Below are positions 16,647-23,254 of a stretch of 23,254 nt of DNA, piece after piece. This DNA is from Paludibacteraceae bacterium (GTDB lineage: Bacteria; Bacteroidota; Bacteroidia; Bacteroidales; Paludibacteraceae): the NCBI GenBank assembly GCA_016292775.1, contig JAEDFN010000028.1, forward strand, positions 1 through 23,254, given 5' to 3'. The notes under the pieces were generated by a model. It was not told the DNA's origin. It was given only the letters and a program-made list of their open reading frames with translations, and made no database searches. Position numbers and translations under genes: made by a program. Numbering within the stretch: position 1 is the first letter of the stretch; the number at the start of each line of letters is the position of its first letter.

Positions 16647-17489
16647 TTATTTTACGGCTTTAAAGCTCATATCCAGGCTTTTGACAGAGTGAGTAAGAGC
16701 ACCTACCGACACAAAGTCAACGCCGCATTCGGCATAAGAGCGAATAGTATCGTAAGTTATTCCGCCCGAAGATTCGGTTTCAAATTTACCACCAATCATC
16801 TCTACGGCTTTACGAGTATCTTCAACGCTGAAATTATCGAGCATAATACGGTCTACCCCACCCGTTTCGAGCACTTGACGTATTTCATCAAAAGAGCGCA
16901 CCTCTATCTCTATCTTTAATTTTTTACCAATAGAATTGAGGTAATCGTGAGTGCGGTTGATAGCATTTTTAATACCGCCGGCAAAATCTACATGATTATC
17001 TTTTAGGAGAATCATATCAAACAAACCGAAGCGGTGATTACAGCCACCACCTATCTTAACAGCCTCTTTTTCGAGCATTCTAAGACCGGGAGTAGTTTTA
17101 CGAGTATCTAATACACGAGTATTAGTGCCCTTCAGAAGTTCCACATAACCGGCTGTGCGAGTGGCAATACCACTCATACGTTGCATAATATTAAGCATCA
17201 AACGCTCGGTTTGCAACAGCGAGCGCACACTACCCTCTACTACAAAGGCGATATCACCTTTTTTCACAACATCACCATCTTTCAAGAATTGGGTCATCTT
17301 TAAATTCGGGTCAAAGATATTGAAAATTCTTTTTGCAACCTCTACACCGGCTAAAATACCATCTTCTTTAATAATCAATTGTTGTTTGCCCATCGCATCA
17401 GCAGGGATGGAAGATAACGTAGTATGGTCTCCATCACCGATATCCTCGGCAAACCACAATTTTATCATTTCGTCTAAATTATAGTTCAT
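16647..17489 (-). CDS. nadC: Nicotinate-nucleotide pyrophosphorylase (carboxylating)
   Basis: Quinolinate phosphoribosyltransferase: joins quinolinate and PRPP to nicotinate mononucleotide with loss of CO2, a step of de novo NAD synthesis in the cytoplasm. The 280-residue length is typical. Motifs in order: AEDIGDGDHTT near the N-terminus, ERLMLNIMQRMSGIAT (95-110), DTRKTTPGLR (128-137) with Arg130 and Lys131, KIGGGCNHRFGLFDMILLKD (145-164) with His152, Arg153 and Lys163, IEIEV with Glu194 and Glu196, DRIMLDN with Asp218, ESSGGI (239-244) and SVGALTHS. nadA and nadB are not beside it in this window. It is a single unit with a perfect promoter at 17647-17678, a leader of about 150 nt and a strong terminator. 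Confidence 0.97.
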   Translation of the reverse strand: MNYNLDEMIKLWFAEDIGDGDHTTLSSIPADAMGKQQLIIKEDGILAGVEVAKRIFNIFDPNLKMTQFLKDGDVVKKGDIAFVVEGSVRSLLQTERLMLNIMQRMSGIATRTAGYVELLKGTNTRVLDTRKTTPGLRMLEKEAVKIGGGCNHRFGLFDMILLKDNHVDFAGGIKNAINRTHDYLNSIGKKLKIEIEVRSFDEIRQVLETGGVDRIMLDNFSVEDTRKAVEMIGGKFETESSGGITYDTIRSYAECGVDFVSVGALTHSVKSLDMSFKAVK

Positions 17490-17646
17490 TATATAGAAAA
17501 TTAAAATATATTCAAATCAAAATAATACAGAATAAACAACATAAAGTGCCAAACACCCCTTAGTGGCAATTCGAAGTCACACACCGATATTATAGCTAAA
17601 ACGCAAATAAAATCGGATAAATAGAAGACACTATGTTAATGAAGTG

Positions 17647-17678
17647 CAAAATTACAAATTTATTATGGAAGACGCAAA
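17647..17678 (-). promoter_or_regulatory. nadC promoter
   Basis: Minus strand: -33 TTTG (17675-17678), exactly 20 nt, -7 TAATTTTG (17647-17654). This predicts transcription from about 17640 and a 5' leader of about 150 nt. No equally good box lies closer to the start codon. Confidence 0.75.
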
Positions 17679-17719
17679 TAAAAATCGAAAGAAGGCAAAA
17701 TCGAATCAGAAAAAAATTG

Positions 17720-17727
17720 TATATTTG
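17720..17727 (+). promoter_or_regulatory. Nitroreductase gene promoter, -7 box
   Basis: Plus strand TATATTTG, a full -7 match 29 nt before the ATG at 17757. No clear TTTG is present at the -33 position. Confidence 0.55.
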
Positions 17728-17756
17728 CAAATCAAACACATATAAAATATAAGAAT

Positions 17757-18398
17757 ATGAATATCTCAAAGTTTTTAAACGTTGTATTAATCATTTTATT
17801 AATATTTACATTCTATTATTGTACACCATCCCAAGCGGTCAAAGAAGAGAAAGAAGGAAAAGGATGTAACAATAGTGAAGTGGTATTAAACAACATTCAT
17901 TCACGCAAAAGTGTGCGTCATTTTACCACAGAAAAGGTAAGCAAAGAACAATTAGTAACCCTTGCAAAAGCAGCAATGGCGGCACCGACGGCACGTAACG
18001 CCCAGCCATGGCAGATAATCGCCATTGACGACAGAGCTATTTTAGACTCATTATGCGCGGTATTGCCATATGCCAAGATGTTGGAACAAGCACCTGCCGC
18101 GATGCTTGTATGCGGTGATATGACTAAAGCCCTTGAGGGGGAGGGACGACAATTTTGGATTCAAGATTGCTCTGCAGCCACAGAGAACTTGCTTTTGGCG
18201 GCTGAAGGCATGGGTTTGGGAGCAGTATGGACTGCTGTATTCCCTGATAATGAACGATTAAAAGGGGTATGTAGAGTTCTTCAATTACCTTCATATATCA
18301 TACCACTAAACGTTATCCCGGTAGGATACCCGACAGGAGAAGATATGCCGAAAATTAAATGGGATGAAGAAAAATTTCATTATAACGGATGGGAATAA
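17757..18398 (+). CDS. Nitroreductase-family flavoprotein with an N-terminal membrane anchor or signal
   Basis: FMN-dependent NAD(P)H oxidoreductase fold. Of 213 residues, the first 22 form a signal or anchor: MNISKFLNVV then a hydrophobic run ending FTFYYC. Cys22 could be lipidated, but FYYC is a poor lipobox. A short charged linker follows, then the domain: HSRKSVRHF (48-56) with the FMN-phosphate Arg/Ser pattern, AAPTARNAQPWQ (75-86), and AATENLLLAAEGMGLGAVW (140-158). The final GYP (190-192) is also usual in this family. Most nitroreductases are cytoplasmic, so a signal-bearing form is notable: FMN would have to be acquired or kept at the membrane or outside. The natural substrate cannot be inferred. 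The gene probably forms an operon with the phosphatase 24 nt downstream. Confidence 0.88.
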   Translation: MNISKFLNVVLIILLIFTFYYCTPSQAVKEEKEGKGCNNSEVVLNNIHSRKSVRHFTTEKVSKEQLVTLAKAAMAAPTARNAQPWQIIAIDDRAILDSLCAVLPYAKMLEQAPAAMLVCGDMTKALEGEGRQFWIQDCSAATENLLLAAEGMGLGAVWTAVFPDNERLKGVCRVLQLPSYIIPLNVIPVGYPTGEDMPKIKWDEEKFHYNGWE

Positions 18399-18422
18399 CC
18401 TTTATGCCATAAATATAGCTGT

Positions 18423-18908
18423 ATGACAAAAGAGAAAATACTATTCATCTGCCTTGGTAATATTTGTCGGTCACCAATGGCAGAGACAGTAATGAACAAG
18501 CTACTGGAAGAGAAAGGCTTATCAGATAAATATGAGATTGACTCGGCGGGACTCGACAATTACCATGAGGGGGAGAAAGCCGACAGACGGATGCGCTCAC
18601 ATGCATGCTTCAGGGGTTATGATATTACACATATATCACGACCTATGACAGAAAAAGATTGGTATTCTTTTGATAGGATAATCTGTATGGATGAACAAAA
18701 CAGGCGTACATTAGAGCGTCGGGCACCATCTTTGGAGTTTACAAAAAAGATAGAGCTCATCACTGATTACTGCCAAAAATATAGTTACGCATCATGCGTT
18801 CCGGACCCGTATTATGGTGGGGACCAAGGTTTTGAGAATGTTATCGATTTGTTGGAAGATGCCTGCGAAGGGATATTGTCGGTAGCAGAAAAGTCGACCA
18901 CAGCATAG
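18423..18908 (+). CDS. Low-molecular-weight protein-tyrosine phosphatase
   Basis: Cysteine phosphatase of the Wzb/PtpA/YwlE class, acting on phosphotyrosine or phosphoarginine in the cytoplasm. The 161 residues begin with the catalytic loop FICLGNICRSPMAE: nucleophile Cys10, Arg16 and Ser17 form the CX5R(S) signature. The general-acid motif VPDPYYG supplies Asp128, and Tyr130 and Tyr131 follow. The C-terminal helix (FENVIDLLEDACEGIL) is complete, so the protein is full length. It lies 24 nt after the nitroreductase gene with no clear promoter between, suggesting cotranscription. No capsule kinase or polymer genes are nearby to indicate a Wzb-like role, so no gene symbol is given. Confidence 0.94.
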   Translation: MTKEKILFICLGNICRSPMAETVMNKLLEEKGLSDKYEIDSAGLDNYHEGEKADRRMRSHACFRGYDITHISRPMTEKDWYSFDRIICMDEQNRRTLERRAPSLEFTKKIELITDYCQKYSYASCVPDPYYGGDQGFENVIDLLEDACEGILSVAEKSTTA

Positions 18909-19002
18909 GTAGCAATCGTAGGCGATGAGGCACGAACCGATAATGACACAACATGGCAAAGAATAGACGGCAACGAGAAGCGGTGTAGCACCAAGTTGCT
19001 CT

Positions 19003-19023
19003 AAAAAATCCGGGAAAAAGGAT
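19003..19023 (-). terminator. Possible weak terminator of the porT-like gene
   Basis: On the minus strand ATCC pairs with GGAT around an 8-nt pyrimidine-rich loop, followed by a T run (19003-19008). It is 35 nt past the stop, but the stem is only four pairs. Confidence 0.3.
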
Positions 19024-19058
19024 ATCGTTAATTAGAAGGAATTCACGAGTGGCAGATA

Positions 19059-19760
19059 CTATTCGAAATTAAAAACCAAAGAGAACATCCTTGTAGTTAA
19101 ACGAGACAAAGCGCGGCTATAAGGTTCGAAAGATGGATCGAGATAACTACCGGTATCTTCGAGACGTTGTTCCCAAGGAGTATTCACATTACGAAGGCCG
19201 ATAGAGAACTTCAATTCAGGAGCAAATCGGAAATATTCGGTATAAAAAGTGCATCCCACTCCGATTTCAACATAAAAATCGGTATATTTTTGTAGGACGG
19301 GTTTTGTTTTATCATGCGACAATTCAAAAGCCACTCCACCCCCGGCAATCAGATAAGGGCGATAATTATTTATACGAACAGCACTATATTTTATTAATAG
19401 CGGCACTGAGATCACTGTAGATTTCAGTGTCGTTTTATATAATTCATCATTACGATTATTCATATAAGTAAGAGTACGCTCACCGAGACTGAGGGTAGGC
19501 ACAAGTCGAAAGTTAAAATAGTTATTCAACCTCACATCACCAAGTACACCTACAGTAAAACCGGGCATAGGGAGGGATACATCGGCTTGATAAACCATAC
19601 CATTTTGGTCGATTAAAGAATTTTTTATTCCATAATCCATCATATTAATACCAAGACAAAAGCCGAAGTGAAACGGTTTGTAATCCGCCATTATCAAATT
19701 TTGCGCTTTTAAAGGCAAAGAGATAACAATAACAAATATAATCAGATAAATTTTTTTCAT
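19059..19760 (-). CDS. PorT-like outer-membrane beta-barrel protein
   Basis: The 233-residue protein has a signal peptide (MKKIYLIIFVIVISLPLKAQ, cleavage probably after Ala-Gln) and a beta-rich body with alternating hydrophobic strands ending in the aromatic-rich RMFSLVFNFE, as expected for an outer-membrane barrel. The early segment KPFHFGFCLGINMMDYGI and the following PLPGF-like MPGFTVGVLGDVRLNNYFN, with LVPTLSLGERTL later, resemble PorT/SprT, an outer-membrane protein needed for type IX secretion and gliding in Bacteroidota. PorT-family homologues also occur in species without that system, so a secretion role is not proved; no other type IX gene is in the window. It is convergent with the phosphatase gene and divergent from the ferredoxin gene. 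The promoter is weak (TCATTTTG at 19796-19803). Confidence 0.8.
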   Translation of the reverse strand: MKKIYLIIFVIVISLPLKAQNLIMADYKPFHFGFCLGINMMDYGIKNSLIDQNGMVYQADVSLPMPGFTVGVLGDVRLNNYFNFRLVPTLSLGERTLTYMNNRNDELYKTTLKSTVISVPLLIKYSAVRINNYRPYLIAGGGVAFELSHDKTKPVLQKYTDFYVEIGVGCTFYTEYFRFAPELKFSIGLRNVNTPWEQRLEDTGSYLDPSFEPYSRALSRLTTRMFSLVFNFE

Positions 19761-19802
19761 TATTATTGAAACGAAACAATAAAAATTTTATTGTACAAAA
19801 TG

Positions 19803-19833
19803 ATTGTAGATATAAAAAATATGTGTAAATTTG
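19803..19833 (+). promoter_or_regulatory. Ferredoxin gene promoter
   Basis: Plus strand ATTG (19803-19806), 19 nt, -7 TAAATTTG (19826-19833), about 42 nt before the ferredoxin ATG. Confidence 0.7.
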
Positions 19834-19874
19834 CACTTACAAATTAGTACTAATCACTTTAATTTTTAAAACAA

Positions 19875-20045
19875 ATGGCTTACGTAATTTCAGACGATTG
19901 TATAGCTTGTGGCACTTGCGCTGGCGAATGCCCTGTAGGAGCTATTTCTGAAGGTGACATCTACAAAATCGATCCTTCAATGTGTACAGAATGTGGCACT
20001 TGTGCTTCTGTATGTCCATCAGAGGCTATTCACCCTGAGGCATAA
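19875..20045 (+). CDS. 2[4Fe-4S] ferredoxin, clostridial type
   Basis: Small soluble electron carrier of 56 residues, starting MAYVISDDCIACGTC. It has two CxxCxxCxxxCP motifs: Cys9, 12, 15 and 19, and Cys37, 40, 43 and 47, each Cys19 and Cys47 followed by Pro, the layout for two [4Fe-4S] clusters. The two halves are internally repetitive (IACGTC / TECGTC). Length and pattern match clostridial ferredoxins, the usual electron acceptor of PFOR, whose gene lies about 5 kb to the left. Promoter and terminator show it is a single-gene transcript. Its codons (GGT, GCT, TGT, GAA) look more selected than those of its neighbours, consistent with high expression. It is easily missed by length-based gene finding. 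Confidence 0.96.
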   Translation: MAYVISDDCIACGTCAGECPVGAISEGDIYKIDPSMCTECGTCASVCPSEAIHPEA

Positions 20046-20070
20046 TTCTTGTACAAAAAAGAATTTAATT

Positions 20071-20103
20071 AGAGGCTATGACTTTTCATAGTCTCTTTTT
20101 TTT
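20071..20103 (+). terminator. Rho-independent terminator of the ferredoxin gene
   Basis: AGAGGCTATG (20071-20080) pairs with CATAGTCTCT (20087-20096; one G-U pair) around a 6-nt loop and is followed by a run of T to 20103. It begins 25 nt after the stop. Confidence 0.85.
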
Positions 20104-20228
20104 GTCCAAAATTTCGATTTAATTTACGTGCAACCACTGTTAACACGATAGCAGACTATAATTATTCTATATTTTCGAACACATTTGATTTTCAAAAATA
20201 GTCGCGAAAAAAGGAGGTAAAGATAATA

Positions 20229-22622
20229 TTAAGCCAAATCCACTACAGTAATACCGGCTCCACCGAATTGAACATGCTCATCCTTAAAAGATTTCACGAT
20301 AGAAGATTGGTAAAGATAGTCGCGTATAGCGCTTTTCAACGCACCGGTACCCGTACCATGTAATATTCTCACTCTTGACACATTAAACATCTGAGCATCA
20401 TCGAGGAAATAAATTACAGCTTGCAGAGCCTCATCCACGCGCATACCACGCACATCGATATCCTGACTAAAATTCAGTTGTCGTTCGCGCATATCAAAAC
20501 CTTTTTTTGCATTAGCAACCGCATTAGTAGAATATTTCTCCATCTCTTTTAATTGCGAAGCCGTAAGGTGCTCTAATTTAGAGACATCTACGGTAGATTT
20601 TATCTGACCGAAGAAAACAATAGCGGTTTTACCATTAACGGCATCGATAGTACCGGCAATATTCTGTCCCTTAATCCTCACGCGTTCACCCTTATGAAAA
20701 TCTTGCGGTTGTTTAACAGAAGTCTGTTTTTCTAATTGCTTATCCAAAGATTTTTTGAAATTTTCGAGTTCTCGGCGTTCGGTTTGAGTAATATTTTTAT
20801 CAGCGGCACTCTCTTTGATGGCTCTGATAGTATTTTCTATTTTAGCATTAGAGTTTTTAATAATTTGCGAAGCCTCCTCTTTTGCATTACGAATAATCTC
20901 TTTTTCCTTCTTTTTTATATCTTGGACGAGGGCATCGTAATGTTCGGTAAGTGACTGTAATTTTTTCTCTTCCTCTTTAATTTTAGCTCGTTTTTGTTCC
21001 CAATAACGTTTATCGCGGGCAACATCTTGCAAGTGTTTATCAAAATCTATTTGCTCTTCTCCCACAATTTTTGAAGCGGCATTGATAACATCGTCGGGCA
21101 AGCCAATTTTTCTGGCAATTTCTATAGCGAAAGAAGATCCGGCAGTACCGATAGAAAGCATAAAAAGAGGTTGCATTTTATTTCTATCGTAAAGCATAGC
21201 GGCATTGACGATACCCTCTGTTTGCGCGGCATAATGTTTTAGATTGGTATAATGGGTAGTTATTATACCATATACATGATTGGTATTTAGGCGATTAAGT
21301 ACAGCTTCGGCAATTGCACCACCAAGTTGAGGTTCTGTGCCGGTACCGAATTCATCTATCAACAAGAGCGACTTGCCATTACTATATTTAATGCAATTCT
21401 TCATATTGATAAGGTGAGAACTGTAAGTCGACAGGTCGTTTTCGATGCTTTGTTCATCGCCGATATCGATAAAAATACTTTGAAAAATACCGGCATTGCT
21501 ACGCTCGTGAATAGGGATTGGGAGTCCGCATTGCAACATATACTGAAGCAGACCGGCTGTTTTAAGGCAAACCGATTTACCACCGGCATTAGGACCGGAA
21601 ATGAGCAGAATACGTTGTTTTTTATTCAGTCGAATATTTAGGGGTTGAATTTTCTTTCCTTGGCGGGTTAGAGATTTTTCGAGAAGCGGATGACGAGCTT
21701 CATACCAATCTATTCTGCAATCGGAATATAGATAAGGTTTAATTGCCTTAATATCAATAGAAAACAGAGCCTTAGCACGAATAGCATCAATCTTAGCCAC
21801 AAGGAGGCAAGAGTTCAAGATATCGTCGTAAAAAGGTCGTACATAATTAGTAAACTCGGTAAGGATACGGATAATTTCGCGTCGCTCTTCATTTTCGAGT
21901 TCTCTAATTCTATTATTAACTTCCACAACGGCAGTCGGTTCAATAAATACCGTTTTTCCTGTAGCCGACTCATCGTGGACGATACCGGGAATTCTGCGTT
22001 TATTCATAGACGATACCGGGATAACGAGTCGACCTTCACGGAGCGAGGGGGTAACATCTTTATCTATGAGACCATCTTCTGCCGCCTTATTGAGTACGGA
22101 ACGCATTATTTTAGAGACACTATTTTGTGAAATTATGATATCTCTTCTTATCTGCGCCAAATTAGGAGAAGCATTATCCTTCACATCTCCAAATCGGTTT
22201 ATAATAGAATCTATTCTGTTTTCGATATTGGCAAAAGTAAAAGTATCTTTTACGAAATTTATCAGTGAGGGGAATCTATTCGGGTCGGCATCAGAGATAA
22301 ATTTCACCAATTCTCGAAGTGTGGAAATATTCTTTTTTAATGCTATTAAATCCTTGGTTTCCAAAAAAGTACCCTCTGCTTTTGTATCGGCGAATTGGTG
22401 GCGTAAATCTATAACAACGGGCACGGGCAAAGCATTTGAGTCGGTGATAAGCGACATCATTTCGTTTATCAAAGTAAGCGAAGCAACGATAGTGTCGAAG
22501 TCGTTAGAGAAAGAAATTTTCTCTGCTTCTTCGACGCCCCAGGAGCCGGCACATTTCTCATCAATAAGCGAGCGTACAGAATCGAAACCTATTTTATGTT
22601 CAAAATTATCGGGATATAGCAT
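20229..22622 (-). CDS. mutS2: MutS2 family ATPase/endonuclease
   Basis: MutS homologue without the mismatch-recognition domains. Family members suppress recombination by acting on branched DNA, and some rescue stalled ribosomes. From the ATG at 22622 it has 797 residues, a normal length. Domains: N-terminal core and clamp (about 1-320), ATPase with Walker A GPNAGGKS (343-350) and Walker B LLLIDEFGTGTEP (419-431), the THY switch (456-458), a coiled coil (about 530-635), a KOW-like stretch, and a C-terminal Smr domain with DIDVRGMRVDEA (from 722) and LHGTGTGALK (753-762). The frame is open to an upstream ATG at 22640, but the terminator-like hairpin of asnS covers that codon and the following ones, and family proteins begin near MLYPDNFEHKIGF, so 22622 is preferred. 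No promoter was found; readthrough from asnS is possible. Confidence 0.95.
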   Translation of the reverse strand: MLYPDNFEHKIGFDSVRSLIDEKCAGSWGVEEAEKISFSNDFDTIVASLTLINEMMSLITDSNALPVPVVIDLRHQFADTKAEGTFLETKDLIALKKNISTLRELVKFISDADPNRFPSLINFVKDTFTFANIENRIDSIINRFGDVKDNASPNLAQIRRDIIISQNSVSKIMRSVLNKAAEDGLIDKDVTPSLREGRLVIPVSSMNKRRIPGIVHDESATGKTVFIEPTAVVEVNNRIRELENEERREIIRILTEFTNYVRPFYDDILNSCLLVAKIDAIRAKALFSIDIKAIKPYLYSDCRIDWYEARHPLLEKSLTRQGKKIQPLNIRLNKKQRILLISGPNAGGKSVCLKTAGLLQYMLQCGLPIPIHERSNAGIFQSIFIDIGDEQSIENDLSTYSSHLINMKNCIKYSNGKSLLLIDEFGTGTEPQLGGAIAEAVLNRLNTNHVYGIITTHYTNLKHYAAQTEGIVNAAMLYDRNKMQPLFMLSIGTAGSSFAIEIARKIGLPDDVINAASKIVGEEQIDFDKHLQDVARDKRYWEQKRAKIKEEEKKLQSLTEHYDALVQDIKKKEKEIIRNAKEEASQIIKNSNAKIENTIRAIKESAADKNITQTERRELENFKKSLDKQLEKQTSVKQPQDFHKGERVRIKGQNIAGTIDAVNGKTAIVFFGQIKSTVDVSKLEHLTASQLKEMEKYSTNAVANAKKGFDMRERQLNFSQDIDVRGMRVDEALQAVIYFLDDAQMFNVSRVRILHGTGTGALKSAIRDYLYQSSIVKSFKDEHVQFGGAGITVVDLA

Positions 22623-22626
22623 AAGA

Positions 22627-22660
22627 TAAAAAGCCGACATGGTAAAAATCCATCTCGGCT
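22627..22660 (-). terminator. Terminator-like hairpin between asnS and mutS2
   Basis: On the minus strand AGCCGA (22655-22660) pairs with TCGGCT (22632-22637) and, past a C-C mismatch, ATGG with CCAT; the loop is 7 nt. Five T follow. It lies 18 nt after the asnS stop and ends just before the preferred mutS2 start. Confidence 0.7.
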
Positions 22661-22678
22661 AAAAAATATTTGATAAAA

Positions 22679-23254
22679 TTAAAATTCGCAATTTTTAGGA
22701 GTACGAGGGAAAGGAATAACATCACGGATATTCTGCATACCGGTAACGAATAGCATTAATCTTTCGAAACCGAGGCCGAAACCGGAGTGAGGAGCGGTAC
22801 CGAATCGGCGTGTATCGAGGTACCACCAAATATCTTTATTAGGAACTCCCATTTCAGTAGCGCGTTTAGTAAGTTTTTCCAAATCTTCTTCACGTTGAGA
22901 ACCGCCAATAATTTCACCGATTTTAGGGAAGAGGACATCCATAGCGCGTACTGTTTTACCATCATCATTCTGCTTCATATAGAATGACTTAATCTCTTTA
23001 GGATAGTCGGTAAGAATAACAGGGCATTTAAAATGTTGTTCCACGAGATATCTCTCATGCTCTGATTGTAGGTCTGTACCCCAATCTACAGGGAACTCGA
23101 ATTTATAACCATCGGCAACAGCTTTTTTCAATATATCGATAGCTTCGGTATAAGTAAGGCGTTTGAAGTCGTTGTTAACCACGAAATTAAGACGATCGAT
23201 GAGTTCGTTGTCATACATTTTGCAAAGGAAGTTAACATCGTCGGTACATTTTTC
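22679..23254 (-). CDS. asnS: Asparaginyl-tRNA synthetase, C-terminal part (gene cut by window edge)
   Basis: Class IIb aminoacyl-tRNA synthetase charging tRNA-Asn in the cytoplasm. The frame is open from the stop at 22679 to the right edge, about 191 residues, so the N-terminal OB-fold domain is missing. The catalytic-domain end shows EFPVDWGTDLQSEHERYLVE, CPVILTDYPKEIKSFYMKQN and the class II motif 3 GFGLGFERLMLFVTGM, ending with RDVIPFPRTPKNCEF. That FPRTP-type end identifies AsnRS; AspRS would differ here. An internal ATG at 23218 is not the start, since coding continues upstream (reading EKCTDDVNFLCK). A hairpin terminator lies 18 nt downstream, then mutS2. Confidence 0.96.
   Translation of the reverse strand, partial: EKCTDDVNFLCKMYDNELIDRLNFVVNNDFKRLTYTEAIDILKKAVADGYKFEFPVDWGTDLQSEHERYLVEQHFKCPVILTDYPKEIKSFYMKQNDDGKTVRAMDVLFPKIGEIIGGSQREEDLEKLTKRATEMGVPNKDIWWYLDTRRFGTAPHSGFGLGFERLMLFVTGMQNIRDVIPFPRTPKNCEF

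Noticed and set aside
18909..19004. After the TAG stop of the phosphatase gene the same frame stays open for 31 codons
   Set aside because: The phosphatase is already full length with its C-terminal helix, and the extra residues resemble no domain; most likely chance, not readthrough.
22066..22629. A 187-codon plus-strand frame
   Set aside because: Antisense shadow of mutS2; no family features.

Overview
The window looks like chromosomal DNA of an AT-rich member of the Bacteroidales (Bacteroidota). This is an inference from gene content and promoter shape. Seven or eight genes are preceded by the Bacteroidota housekeeping promoter (-33 TTTG or TTG, about 19-20 nt, -7 TAnnTTTG), Shine-Dalgarno sequences are essentially absent, and the protein set (PorT-like barrel, GIHH-type IleRS, one-chain PFOR, clostridial-type ferredoxin, MutS2 with an Smr domain) suits an anaerobic or microaerophilic member of that group. 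No insertion sequence, phage gene, CRISPR array, tRNA or rRNA was found.

Layout, left to right. Positions 1-5062 are leftward: the N-terminal half of ileS (runs off the left edge), deoD, a CDF-family metal exporter, a promoter-to-terminator unit that may be a small RNA or an attenuated leader, and a beta-propeller lipoprotein. Positions 5161-11138 form a rightward, tightly packed tldD-sbcD-sbcC block. A shared hairpin terminator then separates it from the leftward nifJ (pyruvate:ferredoxin oxidoreductase), which is divergent from the rightward cyuA-type cysteine desulfidase gene. Next come leftward nadC, a rightward pair (membrane-anchored nitroreductase and low-molecular-weight phosphatase), leftward porT-like, a rightward 56-residue 2[4Fe-4S] ferredoxin, leftward mutS2, and the 3' third of asnS (runs off the right edge).

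How they fit together. Two themes recur. One is fermentative carbon and redox metabolism: CyuA makes pyruvate, PFOR oxidises pyruvate and reduces ferredoxin, and a suitable small ferredoxin gene lies 5 kb away; nadC supplies NAD. The other is DNA maintenance: SbcCD and MutS2. The remaining genes are translation (ileS, asnS), purine salvage, metal efflux and cell-envelope functions.

No clearly new multi-gene system is visible. The observations most worth checking are non-coding: the isolated promoter-leader-terminator unit at 3836-3984 upstream of the CDF exporter gene, the terminator-like hairpin between asnS and mutS2 that overlaps the longest mutS2 reading frame, and a near-perfect inverted repeat in the nifJ leader.
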